Part shown: in pieces, positions 54,036 through 63,395 of the stretch
How positions within the stretch are numbered: the stretch's first letter is position 1
How the letters are laid out: the number at the start of each line of letters is the position of its first letter
Origin: Nitrobacteraceae bacterium AZCC 1564
GTDB taxonomy: Bacteria > Pseudomonadota > Alphaproteobacteria > Rhizobiales > Xanthobacteraceae
Assembly: GCA_036924835.1 (NCBI GenBank)
Contig: JBAGRR010000001.1
Coordinates: 1,178,001 to 1,242,000 of the forward strand
Length of the DNA: 64,000 bases
Direction of reading: 5' to 3'
Notes under the pieces: model-generated
What the model was told of the DNA's origin: nothing
Databases searched by the model: none
Seen by the model: only the letters and a program-made list of their open reading frames with translations
Position numbers and translations under genes: made by a program

Positions 54036-55073
54036 ATGAAACGGAACAGATCTTCTTCCCATGATCTCAACCGCCGTGTCCTACTCTCGACGATGGCCGC
54101 GCTCCCAGCGCTTATTGGATCGCTACGCTCCACAACAGCTGCGGCGCAAACCGATCAACTCCCGTCTTGGAAGGATGGCCCCACCAAGGACTCGATCATA
54201 CGATTTGTCGCACAAGTGACGACGCAAGGTCAGGACTTCGTGCCTGAAGATCAACGCATCGCAACCTTCGACAACGACGGCACCCTCTGGATCGAACAGC
54301 CGATGTATGTCCAGCTCGCCTTCATTCTCAGTCGCGTCAAAACGCTGGCGCCGCAGAATCCGAGCTGGAAAACAAAACAGCCTTTCAAGGCAGTGCTGGA
54401 CGGTGACTTAAAGGCAATGGCTGCATCCGGTGAAAAGGGGCTGATGGAGCTCATGGCAGCAACACACGCTGGCATGACCTCCGATGAATTCACCAAGATC
54501 GTGTCCGACTGGCTCGCGACCGCGCGCCATCCTCGTTTCAAGCGGCCCTACACCGAACTGGTTTATCAGCCGATGCTGGAGCTGCTCGATTATCTGCGCG
54601 CCAATGGCTTCAAGGCCTTCATCGTCTCCGGCGGCGGCATCGAGTTCATGCGCCCATGGACCGAGAAGATCTATGGCGTTCCGCCTCAGCAGGTCGTCGG
54701 CTCATCGATCAAGACACGGTTTCAGATGCGTGGCGATGTGCCGACGCTGTTCCGCCTTCCCGAGATCAATTTCATCGATGACAAGGCGGGCAAGCCTGTC
54801 GGCATCAACCAGTATATCGGCCGCCGCCCGATCGCCGCCTTCGGCAATTCCGACGGTGACCTCGAGATGCTGCAATGGACCACCCTGAGCGGAGACCGGG
54901 CGCGCTTCGGGCTAATCGTCCATCACACCGATGCGGAACGGGAATACGCCTACGACCGCCAATCCCACTTCGGCCGCCTCGACAAAGCGCTGGATGCTGC
55001 CGCTATTAACAGGTGGACGGTGGCGGACATGAAACGGGACTGGAAGCGGATTTTCCCATTTGAACAAGGCTAG
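54036..55073 (+). CDS. exported HAD-superfamily phosphatase (Tat signal)
   Basis: 345 residues. The N-terminus has a twin-arginine pair (LNRRVLL, R13-R14), a hydrophobic stretch and an AxA-like cleavage region (TTAAAQ), suggesting Tat export. The HAD core is clear: FDNDGTLW (nucleophile D79, D81), FIVSGGGIEF as motif II/III region and AFGNSDGDLEM as motif IV. It resembles the SerB-type HAD branch. AGGAGGAG precedes the start. It is likely a periplasmic phosphatase co-expressed with the sulfatase. The stop TAG lies in the CTAG start of the composite repeat. Confidence 0.88.
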   Translation: MKRNRSSSHDLNRRVLLSTMAALPALIGSLRSTTAAAQTDQLPSWKDGPTKDSIIRFVAQVTTQGQDFVPEDQRIATFDNDGTLWIEQPMYVQLAFILSRVKTLAPQNPSWKTKQPFKAVLDGDLKAMAASGEKGLMELMAATHAGMTSDEFTKIVSDWLATARHPRFKRPYTELVYQPMLELLDYLRANGFKAFIVSGGGIEFMRPWTEKIYGVPPQQVVGSSIKTRFQMRGDVPTLFRLPEINFIDDKAGKPVGINQYIGRRPIAAFGNSDGDLEMLQWTTLSGDRARFGLIVHHTDAEREYAYDRQSHFGRLDKALDAAAINRWTVADMKRDWKRIFPFEQG

Positions 55074-55236
55074 TGCCGCGGATTTGAAGTTCTTCCGAGT
55101 GAAACCGCAAGCTCGATGAAGAACTTCAAATCCAAAAGCGGCACTCAAATCATAGGTTTACTAGTGTCCCTTTGATTCCGAAATTCGCATCCGGGCAAGC
55201 CGCAAGCCTGTGCGAACTTCGGAATCGGGACGCTAG
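55070..55236 (+). repeat. composite two-hairpin CTAG repeat, E-D order (inverted)
   Basis: Hairpin E has outer arm CTAGTGCCGCGGATTTGAAG and inner arm CTTCAAATCC-AAAAGCGGCACTC. Spacer AAATCATAGGTTTA. Hairpin D has inner arm CTAGTGTCCCTTTGATTCC and outer arm GGAATCGGGACGCTAG. The inner arms are longer by 4 and 3 nt. It is the inverted form of the D-E unit at 34612. It provides the TAG stop of the HAD gene. Confidence 0.9.
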
Positions 55237-55256
55237 TTAACGCTGCTCAACGAATC

Positions 55257-55283
55257 TTGGCAGTCACCGTTTTTGAGTGCCAA
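55257..55283. promoter_or_regulatory. CIRCE operator 1
   Basis: TTGGCAGTC-N9-GAGTGCCAA, the HrcA-binding inverted repeat (consensus TTAGCACTC-N9-GAGTGCTAA) with the exact 9-base spacer. It lies upstream of the promoter of groES. Confidence 0.75.
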
Positions 55284-55299
55284 AAAGTTTGCTAGACCC

Positions 55300-55328
55300 C
55301 TTGCCCGCGGCGCGGGTCCGGCCTATGT
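55300..55328 (+). promoter_or_regulatory. RpoH-type heat-shock promoter of groESL
   Basis: CTTGCC (55300-55305), 16 bases, CCTATGT (55322-55328). This fits the alphaproteobacterial sigma-32 pattern (CTTG ... CCTATnT). It lies between the two CIRCE operators. Confidence 0.6.
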
Positions 55329-55343
55329 CCCCGTCACGTTTCG

Positions 55344-55370
55344 ATAGCACTCTCCTGTCGAGACTGCCAA
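55344..55370. promoter_or_regulatory. CIRCE operator 2
   Basis: ATAGCACTC-N9-GACTGCCAA, a CIRCE element with the left half near consensus and two changes on the right. It is 60 bp from operator 1 and 42 bp before the groES start, a typical repressing position. Confidence 0.85.
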
Positions 55371-55411
55371 ATCGTAAAACTACAGCATCTTCAGATATTT
55401 AGGAGGACTGC

Positions 55412-55726
55412 ATGAAATTCCGTCCGCTTCACGACCGCGTCGTGGTTAAGCGCATCGACGCCGAAGAGAAGACCGCTGGCGGCATCATCATTCCCGACAC
55501 CGCGAAGGAAAAGCCTTCCCAGGGCGAGATCTTGTCGGTGGGTCCGGGCGGCCGCGATGAGGCCGGCAAACTCATCCCGATCGACCTCAAGGTCGGTGAC
55601 ATCGTCCTGTTCGGCAAGTGGTCGGGCACCGAGGTCAAGATCGACGGTCAGGAAGTCCTGATCATGAAGGAAAGCGACATCATGGGCGTCATCACGGAAG
55701 GCTCGTCCAAGAAGAAGGCCGCCTGA
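55412..55726 (+). CDS. groES: co-chaperonin GroES
   Basis: A 104-residue chaperonin lid protein. [33 protein letters not shown] is the canonical N-terminus with the mobile loop, and [27 protein letters not shown] the C-terminal half. AGGAGG lies eight bases before the ATG. It forms a heptamer that caps GroEL. It is co-transcribed with groEL 57 bp downstream. Regulation by HrcA (two CIRCE sites) and by an RpoH-type promoter is indicated. Confidence 0.98.
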   Translation: MKFRPLHDRVVVKRIDAEEKTAGGIIIPDTAKEKPSQGEILSVGPGGRDEAGKLIPIDLKVGDIVLFGKWSGTEVKIDGQEVLIMKESDIMGVITEGSSKKKAA

Positions 55727-55765
55727 GCGCTCCTCCCCTCCGACTGATTTTCCAAACGTTCCTGA

Positions 55766-57421
<1,656 letters not shown>

Positions 57422-57456
57422 GTCCAGCCGCTTCGCTCAAGCGATCATAAGAACGC

Positions 57457-57489
57457 AAAACCCCGGCAGCGATGCCGGGGTTTTTGTTT
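57457..57489 (+). terminator. Rho-independent terminator of groESL
   Basis: A perfect stem AAAACCCCGGCA / TGCCGGGGTTTT with loop GCGA, followed by TTTGTTT. Confidence 0.92.
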
Positions 57490-57590
57490 CAGATGTCGAA
57501 CAGGCTGCGAAGCACACTCACGCTTCACCTCGTCGGAGAGCCGCTTCGCACTCCGATGACTAACTTCGCGACCCGCTAGGTCGGTGACTC

Positions 57591-57929
57591 TCAGTCTTCG
57601 TCGTCGTGATCATAGTCATAGCGGGAGGATGGTGGAGGAGATTGCGGGGGCTGCACGTATCTGCGACGTGCCGAACGCTGGGAAGAATCGTCACGCGGTG
57701 GGTTGAAAACTACATAACAAGCCGGACTGAGCCTCGGTCCCGCATTTCTCAAACACGCCTCGACACGCCCCGCGTCAGGAATGAACTGCCCGCACAGGCG
57801 GAACGCGTCCGGGGTACAGGCGTCGCGTTGTTGGTCAGTGCCCTGCGCCAGCGCCGGTGTCTGCCCAGACGAAATCACGCCAATTGCCGCAATCAAACCG
57901 AGAAGCTTTTGTGATGCCATGGTCTTCAA
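57591..57929 (-). CDS. small secreted Cys-containing protein, function unknown
   Basis: 112 residues: a signal peptide (LLGLIAAIGVISSGQTPALAQ), a core with four cysteines (DACTPDAFRLCGQFIPDAGRVEACL...SPACYVVF) and a Pro/Ser/Asp-rich tail ending in acidic repeats. The core pattern recurs in many small exported proteins of rhizobial-type genomes. It is likely periplasmic. A second ATG nine bases downstream of the first is also possible. Confidence 0.75.
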   Translation of the reverse strand: MKTMASQKLLGLIAAIGVISSGQTPALAQGTDQQRDACTPDAFRLCGQFIPDAGRVEACLRNAGPRLSPACYVVFNPPRDDSSQRSARRRYVQPPQSPPPSSRYDYDHDDED

Positions 57930-58127
57930 TCCTCTAACAGCAACAACAAAACTCGTCGGTCGCTTGCGGAGTTCCGAGCGTTATCTTCACATCTGAAGTG
58001 ATTAGGAGTCTCGCTCGCGTAAGCGAGCTACATGTTTATGCCTGCTCGCGTCACAATCTCTCCACGATTCATCGGAGAGCCGACAAACTTCGTATCCGTG
58101 CACGTTTCGCGAGAAAAACACCTACAG

Positions 58128-58232
58128 CGTTTTCGAGCGAAGTGCTCTAGAGTCTTGTTTTGATGCGTTTTCTTCACGCGCACCGGTAGCCAGCTTCGGT
58201 TCTGATTCAATCAGAACCGAATGTGCTCTAGG
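58128..58232. repeat. second intergenic palindromic repeat (other family)
   Basis: Contains GCGTTTTCGAGCGAAGTG and the perfect palindrome TTCGGTTCTGATT-C-AATCAGAACCGAA (58195-58221), ending CTCTAG. As far as I recall, closely similar sequences occur in many copies between genes of rhizobial and Nitrobacteraceae genomes. It differs from the CTAG two-hairpin family but again donates a TAG stop, here to the VOC gene. Confidence 0.65.
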
Positions 58233-58689
58233 CTGCGTTGTCTTTGAACATAGCGGCGGCACGCTTCTGCAATTCCTCCGGCGCGACATCCTCAATGTGC
58301 GTGCCGATGAACCACTGATTGCCCGCCATGTCGGCGACACCACCACTGCGATCACCATAGAACATGTCCGATGGTTCCATGATCGATGTTCCGCCCGCCG
58401 AGAGCGCAGATTGATAAACGGCATCGACGTCCGGCACATAGACATAGAGCATCACACGCGACGCCATCGCACGCTCGGATGAATCCGCAATCATCACGCG
58501 CGAACTGCCGACCTTCATCGTCGCATGCATGATCTTGCCATCCGGACGCTTCATGGGCGGGTGATCAAGTTCCGCGCCAAACGCCTTTTGCATGAATGCA
58601 ATGACGTTCTTGGCGTCATCGGCCACGATATAGGGCGTCACCGTGTCAAATCCCTCAGGAACGGGTTTTACTTTCCGCGGCATGAGCAT
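58228..58689 (-). CDS. VOC-superfamily protein (PhnB/glyoxalase-like)
   Basis: A 153-residue protein of the vicinal-oxygen-chelate fold, PhnB-like subgroup: VTPYIVADDAKNVIAFMQKAFGAE, VMIADSSERAM and YGDRSGGVADMAGNQWFIGTH. One metal-binding histidine position is uncertain. A second start two codons later (MPRKVK) is plausible. No catalytic role can be assigned. It lies beside a DUF899 gene on the same strand, a common pairing in soil bacteria. Its stop is the TAG of a repeat-borne CTCTAG. Confidence 0.87.
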   Translation of the reverse strand: MLMPRKVKPVPEGFDTVTPYIVADDAKNVIAFMQKAFGAELDHPPMKRPDGKIMHATMKVGSSRVMIADSSERAMASRVMLYVYVPDVDAVYQSALSAGGTSIMEPSDMFYGDRSGGVADMAGNQWFIGTHIEDVAPEELQKRAAAMFKDNAA

Positions 58690-58715
58690 TCTCCCTCGTA
58701 TAGTTCAGGTGCTCG

Positions 58716-59402
58716 CTAATAGTTCAGCTTTGGATACCAATTGCTTCCCCGCCCTTCCGGCGTGGTGTCGAGAATGGTCCAGAGTGGATCAAGATCCGGC
58801 GCACCACGCGGATCTTGCCCGGGATCCGCAGTCTCGGCGCCCATCTCGCTGCTCCAGAAGTGGCGGATCATCCCATCCCGGCGCGTGAACACGTTGTAGG
58901 CCGGAATGTCTGCGTCTTCAGCGCTGACATAATCGCGTGTGAAATCACCGCTACTGTCGGAGTAAACTTTCAGCTTGTGCCAACCGCGCGCTTCCTTGGC
59001 CGCGACCAGCCGCTCGATCGGCGAACGGGCGATACAAACAAATGCGATGCACTGCTCGATGTCGGGAACCTTATTCTCCCACGCGCCCATCACGGACGTG
59101 CACATCGGGCACGGCTCCTTGCGCTGCGGGCCGAACATATAAGAGTAGATCGCGAGCGTTTGCTTGTCGTCGAACAATTGTTCGAATGACACAGGTCCGC
59201 TCTCGCCGTCGAAACGATAATCTTCGCGAACCTCGCCACCCGGCGGCAGCGCACGCCGCATTTCGGCAACACGCTCAATATGGCGGCGCAATTCGATCTC
59301 TTCAGCGAGCAACGCGGTGCGCGCACGGCGATAGGCCTCGCTCTCATTGGGATAACGCGCACCATTGGCGTTTGCGAGCTCTACAGCGGGCCTGAGATTC
59401 AT
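58716..59402 (-). CDS. DUF899 thioredoxin-like protein
   Basis: A 228-residue member of DUF899, a thioredoxin-fold family. Typical segments are ELRRHIERVAEMRRALPPGGEV, YSYMFGPQRKEPCPMCTSVMGAW with a CxxC pair, and YNVFTRRDGMIRHFWSSEM near the end. It may be a peroxiredoxin-like or disulfide-handling protein; no activity is established. It is co-linear with the VOC gene 26 bp downstream. Confidence 0.9.
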   Translation of the reverse strand: MNLRPAVELANANGARYPNESEAYRRARTALLAEEIELRRHIERVAEMRRALPPGGEVREDYRFDGESGPVSFEQLFDDKQTLAIYSYMFGPQRKEPCPMCTSVMGAWENKVPDIEQCIAFVCIARSPIERLVAAKEARGWHKLKVYSDSSGDFTRDYVSAEDADIPAYNVFTRRDGMIRHFWSSEMGAETADPGQDPRGAPDLDPLWTILDTTPEGRGSNWYPKLNY

Positions 59403-59557
59403 CGAGATCTCTCCCTTGACCAGCAGATAACGCCCGCGCGAAGTTTCGGTTCGGGCGTTTATGCGTAGCTATAGAAACGAATTGAAACGATCACACACAA
59501 TCTTGCAAATGCGAGCCATTCTCGTGGACCATCCACACTTGAGCCAAGAGCTGCGGC

Positions 59558-61081
59558 CTAATGTACTGGCCCGCCAAGCTCGGGAGGTGGCGCGCGGTCG
59601 AACGGATCACCTTTCGCAGTGTCCAGTAGAGATAGCTGGTAGGTCTCGACTGGAACCCCGCTCCGCTTGCGCTCAACATTCGCAAGCTTTTCAACGCGCT
59701 CATACAGTCTAGCCAAGTGCACCGGCCCGTTGGGATAATCATCGCCAACCAAAAGCAGCTTTCCCACCAACAAAGCGGGTTCCGGCTCGGGCATATTGAC
59801 CCAGCGAATGCGCTGATTGCGCTGCGCGACGCATGTCTCCTTGGGCAGATAGAATGCGAGCAACGACGTTGTGCCGTAGTCTTCGGCAACCACGCAACTT
59901 GCACCAATGCGAATGCGCGTGGCTTCAATCTCGTTCGCAAGCGCTCGCCAGCCGACAGCCACGGCACGGACGGTCGGGTCGCGTCGGAAGCCGGTGAATA
60001 GCCCCGTATTGGTCTGTACAATCAGGGCAACGAACAGCGCCACTCCGATCGGCAAGGCCCAGCGGCGAGACAGATCGATCGCGCGGCTTTCGCGGGTGGC
60101 CCATGTCCTGCCGAAAGCAGCGTAGGCTGCGGCAATCGAAAACGCGGGATAAACAGGCCCTAGCCAGTTCGCTTCGACACGCGCATGAAGCGAATGCCAG
60201 ATGAAGTAGACGAAGATAATCCAGAAACTGGTATTGATCAGGGTCCGCGCTGCAGCGTTCTTGTCGGGTGTACGTTCGCTGCGTTTCAGCAGTGCATAAA
60301 GGCCGAAGACCCCGAGGATGAAGACCGATGGTGTCGCGAAGGCGATTTGTGCAGGTATCGTCTCCGCAAGATACTTGAGGGTCATACCCTCAACGCGCGC
60401 GCGCCCAAATTGCTTGATGAACGAGACCCATTGGTGATCCGCGTTCCAGAGCACCACCGGTGAGAAGATCGCAAAAGCAAGCACACCGCCGAGATACGGC
60501 CACGGTGACGTCAGCCAGCGGCGCATCTCTTTTACAAGCAGCAACCACAACAGGATTTGCGCGCCGAAAAACAGCGCGGTGTATTTCGACACCAGCGCAC
60601 ATCCCACCGCCGCGCCGACAGCGAGCCACCAGATACCGCGGCCAGTTTGCAGGACCTTGGCCTGGAACAGCAGAACAAAAGCCGACGTCACCATCAGCGG
60701 CGCATCGGGGGTCACGATGACAGTCCCCGCTCCGACCATCATCGTTGCATTGAGAAGGATCGCTGAGAGTGCTGCGATCCGTACGTCACCGAACAGAATC
60801 TCGGCGGTCCGGTACACCGCCCAACTCATGGGAAGCGCAAGCAGGATAGATGCCAGACGAACGCCGAGTTCAGTATCACCCGCGATCATGGTGCCGAGGC
60901 GGATAACAAGAGCGACCGCCGGCGGGTGGTCGTAGTACCCTCCGGCGAGATGCTTGGACCAGGTCCAGTAATAGGCTTCGTCGAATGTCAGTGGCGTGAA
61001 AGCGGCCACCACGAGCCGCAGCAGAACCAAAGCGCCGACGATCAACGCGACGCTACGAGGCTTCAACGCATCTGAAGTCAT
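59558..61081 (-). CDS. glycosyltransferase family 39 (ArnT/PMT-like) membrane protein
   Basis: A 507-residue polytopic membrane protein of about eleven helices. The N-terminal first loop FDEAYYWTWSKHLAGGYYDHPP carries the catalytic Asp-Glu of GT-C enzymes. It transfers a sugar from a polyprenyl-phosphate donor to a periplasmic acceptor. The ATG at 61081 lies within the stop overlap (ATGA) with the upstream GT2 gene. Together they form a donor-making and donor-using pair, as in lipid A or glycan decoration; the acceptor is unknown. Confidence 0.9.
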   Translation of the reverse strand: MTSDALKPRSVALIVGALVLLRLVVAAFTPLTFDEAYYWTWSKHLAGGYYDHPPAVALVIRLGTMIAGDTELGVRLASILLALPMSWAVYRTAEILFGDVRIAALSAILLNATMMVGAGTVIVTPDAPLMVTSAFVLLFQAKVLQTGRGIWWLAVGAAVGCALVSKYTALFFGAQILLWLLLVKEMRRWLTSPWPYLGGVLAFAIFSPVVLWNADHQWVSFIKQFGRARVEGMTLKYLAETIPAQIAFATPSVFILGVFGLYALLKRSERTPDKNAAARTLINTSFWIIFVYFIWHSLHARVEANWLGPVYPAFSIAAAYAAFGRTWATRESRAIDLSRRWALPIGVALFVALIVQTNTGLFTGFRRDPTVRAVAVGWRALANEIEATRIRIGASCVVAEDYGTTSLLAFYLPKETCVAQRNQRIRWVNMPEPEPALLVGKLLLVGDDYPNGPVHLARLYERVEKLANVERKRSGVPVETYQLSLLDTAKGDPFDRAPPPELGGPVH

Positions 61082-62190
61082 TTGGCGCGCCAGACGAACA
61101 GGCTGGATACACCATAATTCCAAACCACGCCCATCAGCGCACCGGCAACGCCTGCAAGCCACCAGATCGGTTCTTGATTGTAGACGGAGAACGCAACACC
61201 AACGTTGGCGAGAAGACCGACACTACAGACGAGATAAAACAGCAACAGGCCGCGGATCAGCGCGAAGCCTTTTAACCGCTGGTCCCTATAAGTCAGGCGA
61301 TTGTTGAGCAGGAAGTTTCCGGTCATCGCCACCAGTGCCGCGAAGGCCTGTGCATGCGCGAACGGAACAGAGAGTGCAAGCGCCGTATAAAGCGCGACGA
61401 GATGCACCAGAAGACCGAGCGAACCAACCACCGCAAACAATACGAAGCGGAGTGAGACCAGATCTCGCGTCAACTTCGCGAGAACAAGTCCGAGGAAATC
61501 CAGCACCACTCTGGAATCCAGCTTACTCTCGCCATGCAGGCGCTCGCCAAAGGAATAAGGAACCTCCACGACGCGCAACTTGCCTTGCGCGCTCGCGATA
61601 ATATCAAGAAGAATCTTGAAGCCCTGCACCGACAGTGTAGGCGCCAACTGCTCGAAGCGATCCCGCCGGATCATGAAAAATCCGCTCATGGGATCGGCGA
61701 CATCGATATGCAGCAGCTTCTTCGCGATCGTCGTCGCGAACACGCTCCCCCCAAGGCGGGTACTGCTGAAATTGCCGGTATCACCACCACTGACATAGCG
61801 GCTACCTACGACGAGCTCAGCCTGCTTGGCCTGCAGCACTGCAAGCATCTTCGGAAGCTGCGTTTCATCGTGCTGCAAGTCAGCGTCCATCACCGCCACG
61901 AACGGTGCAGACGACGCCAAGATGCCCTCAATGCAAGCCCCGGATAAGCCCCGCCGGCCTATGCGGCGGATACAGCGCACACGGGGATCAGATTGCGCAA
62001 GGCTCCGCGCCACGTCGAACGTGCCATCCGGCGAGTTGTCATCGACAAAAATGACCTCCCACGAAATGCCAGCAAGCGCCGCCTCCAGCTTTTTGAAAAG
62101 CTTGGGGACGTTATCGCGCTCGTTAAAAGTCGGCACCACCACGCACAGTTGCCGTGCCGTAGCTGCCCCGGGGACAGAAGCCTCAGTCAT
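61078..62190 (-). CDS. polyprenyl-phosphate glycosyltransferase GT2 fused to GtrA
   Basis: About 370 residues (a TTG at 62226 with AGGGGA upstream would add 12). The GT2 domain comes first: LCVVVPTFNERDNVP, VDDNSPDGT, DADLQHDE and the GtrA-style SGFFMIRR, then a C-terminal GtrA/DPM-like domain with four membrane helices from about residue 240. It loads a sugar on undecaprenyl phosphate and may flip it. It is coupled to the GT39 gene. The 5' end borders a hybrid CTAG hairpin. Confidence 0.9.
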   Translation of the reverse strand: MTEASVPGAATARQLCVVVPTFNERDNVPKLFKKLEAALAGISWEVIFVDDNSPDGTFDVARSLAQSDPRVRCIRRIGRRGLSGACIEGILASSAPFVAVMDADLQHDETQLPKMLAVLQAKQAELVVGSRYVSGGDTGNFSSTRLGGSVFATTIAKKLLHIDVADPMSGFFMIRRDRFEQLAPTLSVQGFKILLDIIASAQGKLRVVEVPYSFGERLHGESKLDSRVVLDFLGLVLAKLTRDLVSLRFVLFAVVGSLGLLVHLVALYTALALSVPFAHAQAFAALVAMTGNFLLNNRLTYRDQRLKGFALIRGLLLFYLVCSVGLLANVGVAFSVYNQEPIWWLAGVAGALMGVVWNYGVSSLFVWRAK

Positions 62191-62234
62191 GGGAGAGCGT
62201 ATATCCGGGGTACCGGTGGATGCCAAGATATCCC

Positions 62235-62306
62235 CTAGTGGACCGGGTTTGACGTTCGCTACCCTGCCTCACATTCGTGATGCGAACGTTAGAATTGGAC
62301 CACTAG
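62235..62306 (+). repeat. single hybrid CTAG hairpin (B outer arm + A outer arm)
   Basis: 72 bp. The left arm CTAGTGGACCGGGTTTGACG...TTCGC is B-like and the right arm GCGAACGTTAGAATTGGACCACTAG is type A. It corresponds to an inverted A-B unit without its centre. It lies just upstream of the glycosyltransferase gene, a divergent position unlike most other copies. Confidence 0.82.
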
Positions 62307-62550
62307 GCCTTATAGCCGTGTATAACCACCGGAAAACGGGTCGGAAAAGCCACGAATGAGGCCCAGAAATGCCAACGACCACGGAGGGACCCGCCTGGAG
62401 ATTTAAGACTGCGCGTACATCCGGCGCGCTCAAGTCTCCCGCGGTATCTTCTCGTGGTCGTCTCGACGACGGAGCCGAAGCTGCGACGTCGTCGTTAGAC
62501 AACAAGTAGGTACCAGCAGGGTATTCCGCAAGGGTCAGGGAACAAGCGAA

Positions 62551-63354
62551 ATGGCCAAGAAATCAGGACAAATTCATATCGGTATCGGCGGATGGACCTT
62601 CGAACCTTGGAGAGGCGTCTTTTACCCGGAGAAGCTGGCCCAGTCGAAAGAGCTGTCTTATGCCGCGTCGAAGCTAACATCGATCGAGATCAACGGCACG
62701 TATTACGGTTCCCAGAAGCCGGAAAGCTTTCGCAAATGGGCCGGCGAAGTCCCGGATGGCTTCATCTTCTCGGTCAAGGGACCGAGATTCGCCACCAATC
62801 GCCGTGTGCTGGCTGAAGCCGGTGATTCCATTAAGCGCTTCTACGACTCCGGCGTCCTCGAGCTGCGCGACCGGCTTGGTCCGGTCCTGTGGCAGTTCGC
62901 ACCGACCAAGAAGTTCGATGAAGCCGACTTCGGGGCATTCCTTGAACTGCTCCCGCGCAAGCTCGATGGCCGCGATCTGCGTCACGTGGTCGAGGTACGG
63001 CATGACAGCTTTTGCACACCGGCGTTTATCGCCCTGCTGCGCAAATTCGAGGTCGCGGTCGTCTATGCCGACCACGCCAAATATCCGGCCATCGCCGACG
63101 TCACCACGGATTTCGTTTATGCGCGGCTGCAGACCGGAAAAGATACGCTCAAAACCTGCTACCCGCCGAAGGAGCTCGATGAGTGGGCGAACCGCTTGAA
63201 GCTTTGGGCACAGGGTGGCGAACCGGACGATCTGCCCCGCTCCGACAAAGCCTCGGCCAAGAAGGAGCCTCGGGATGTCTTCGCCTATGTCATCCACGAG
63301 GGAAAAGTCCGCGCTCCGGCAGGCGCGATGGAATTGATTGAACGCGTGAAATGA
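62551..63354 (+). CDS. DUF72-family protein
   Basis: A 267-residue TIM-barrel-like DUF72 protein: IGIGGWTFEPWRGVFYPEKLAQSKELSYAASKLTSIEINGTYYG at the N-terminus and VEVRHDSF, VYADHAKYP and YARLQTGKD later. All conserved strands are present. The biochemical function is unknown. It is followed by a DUF488 gene; the two families are frequent neighbours. Confidence 0.93.
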   Translation: MAKKSGQIHIGIGGWTFEPWRGVFYPEKLAQSKELSYAASKLTSIEINGTYYGSQKPESFRKWAGEVPDGFIFSVKGPRFATNRRVLAEAGDSIKRFYDSGVLELRDRLGPVLWQFAPTKKFDEADFGAFLELLPRKLDGRDLRHVVEVRHDSFCTPAFIALLRKFEVAVVYADHAKYPAIADVTTDFVYARLQTGKDTLKTCYPPKELDEWANRLKLWAQGGEPDDLPRSDKASAKKEPRDVFAYVIHEGKVRAPAGAMELIERVK

Positions 63355-63395
63355 GGCGATATTGACCGGGGAAATCCAGCGGCGCGAGGCGACAG

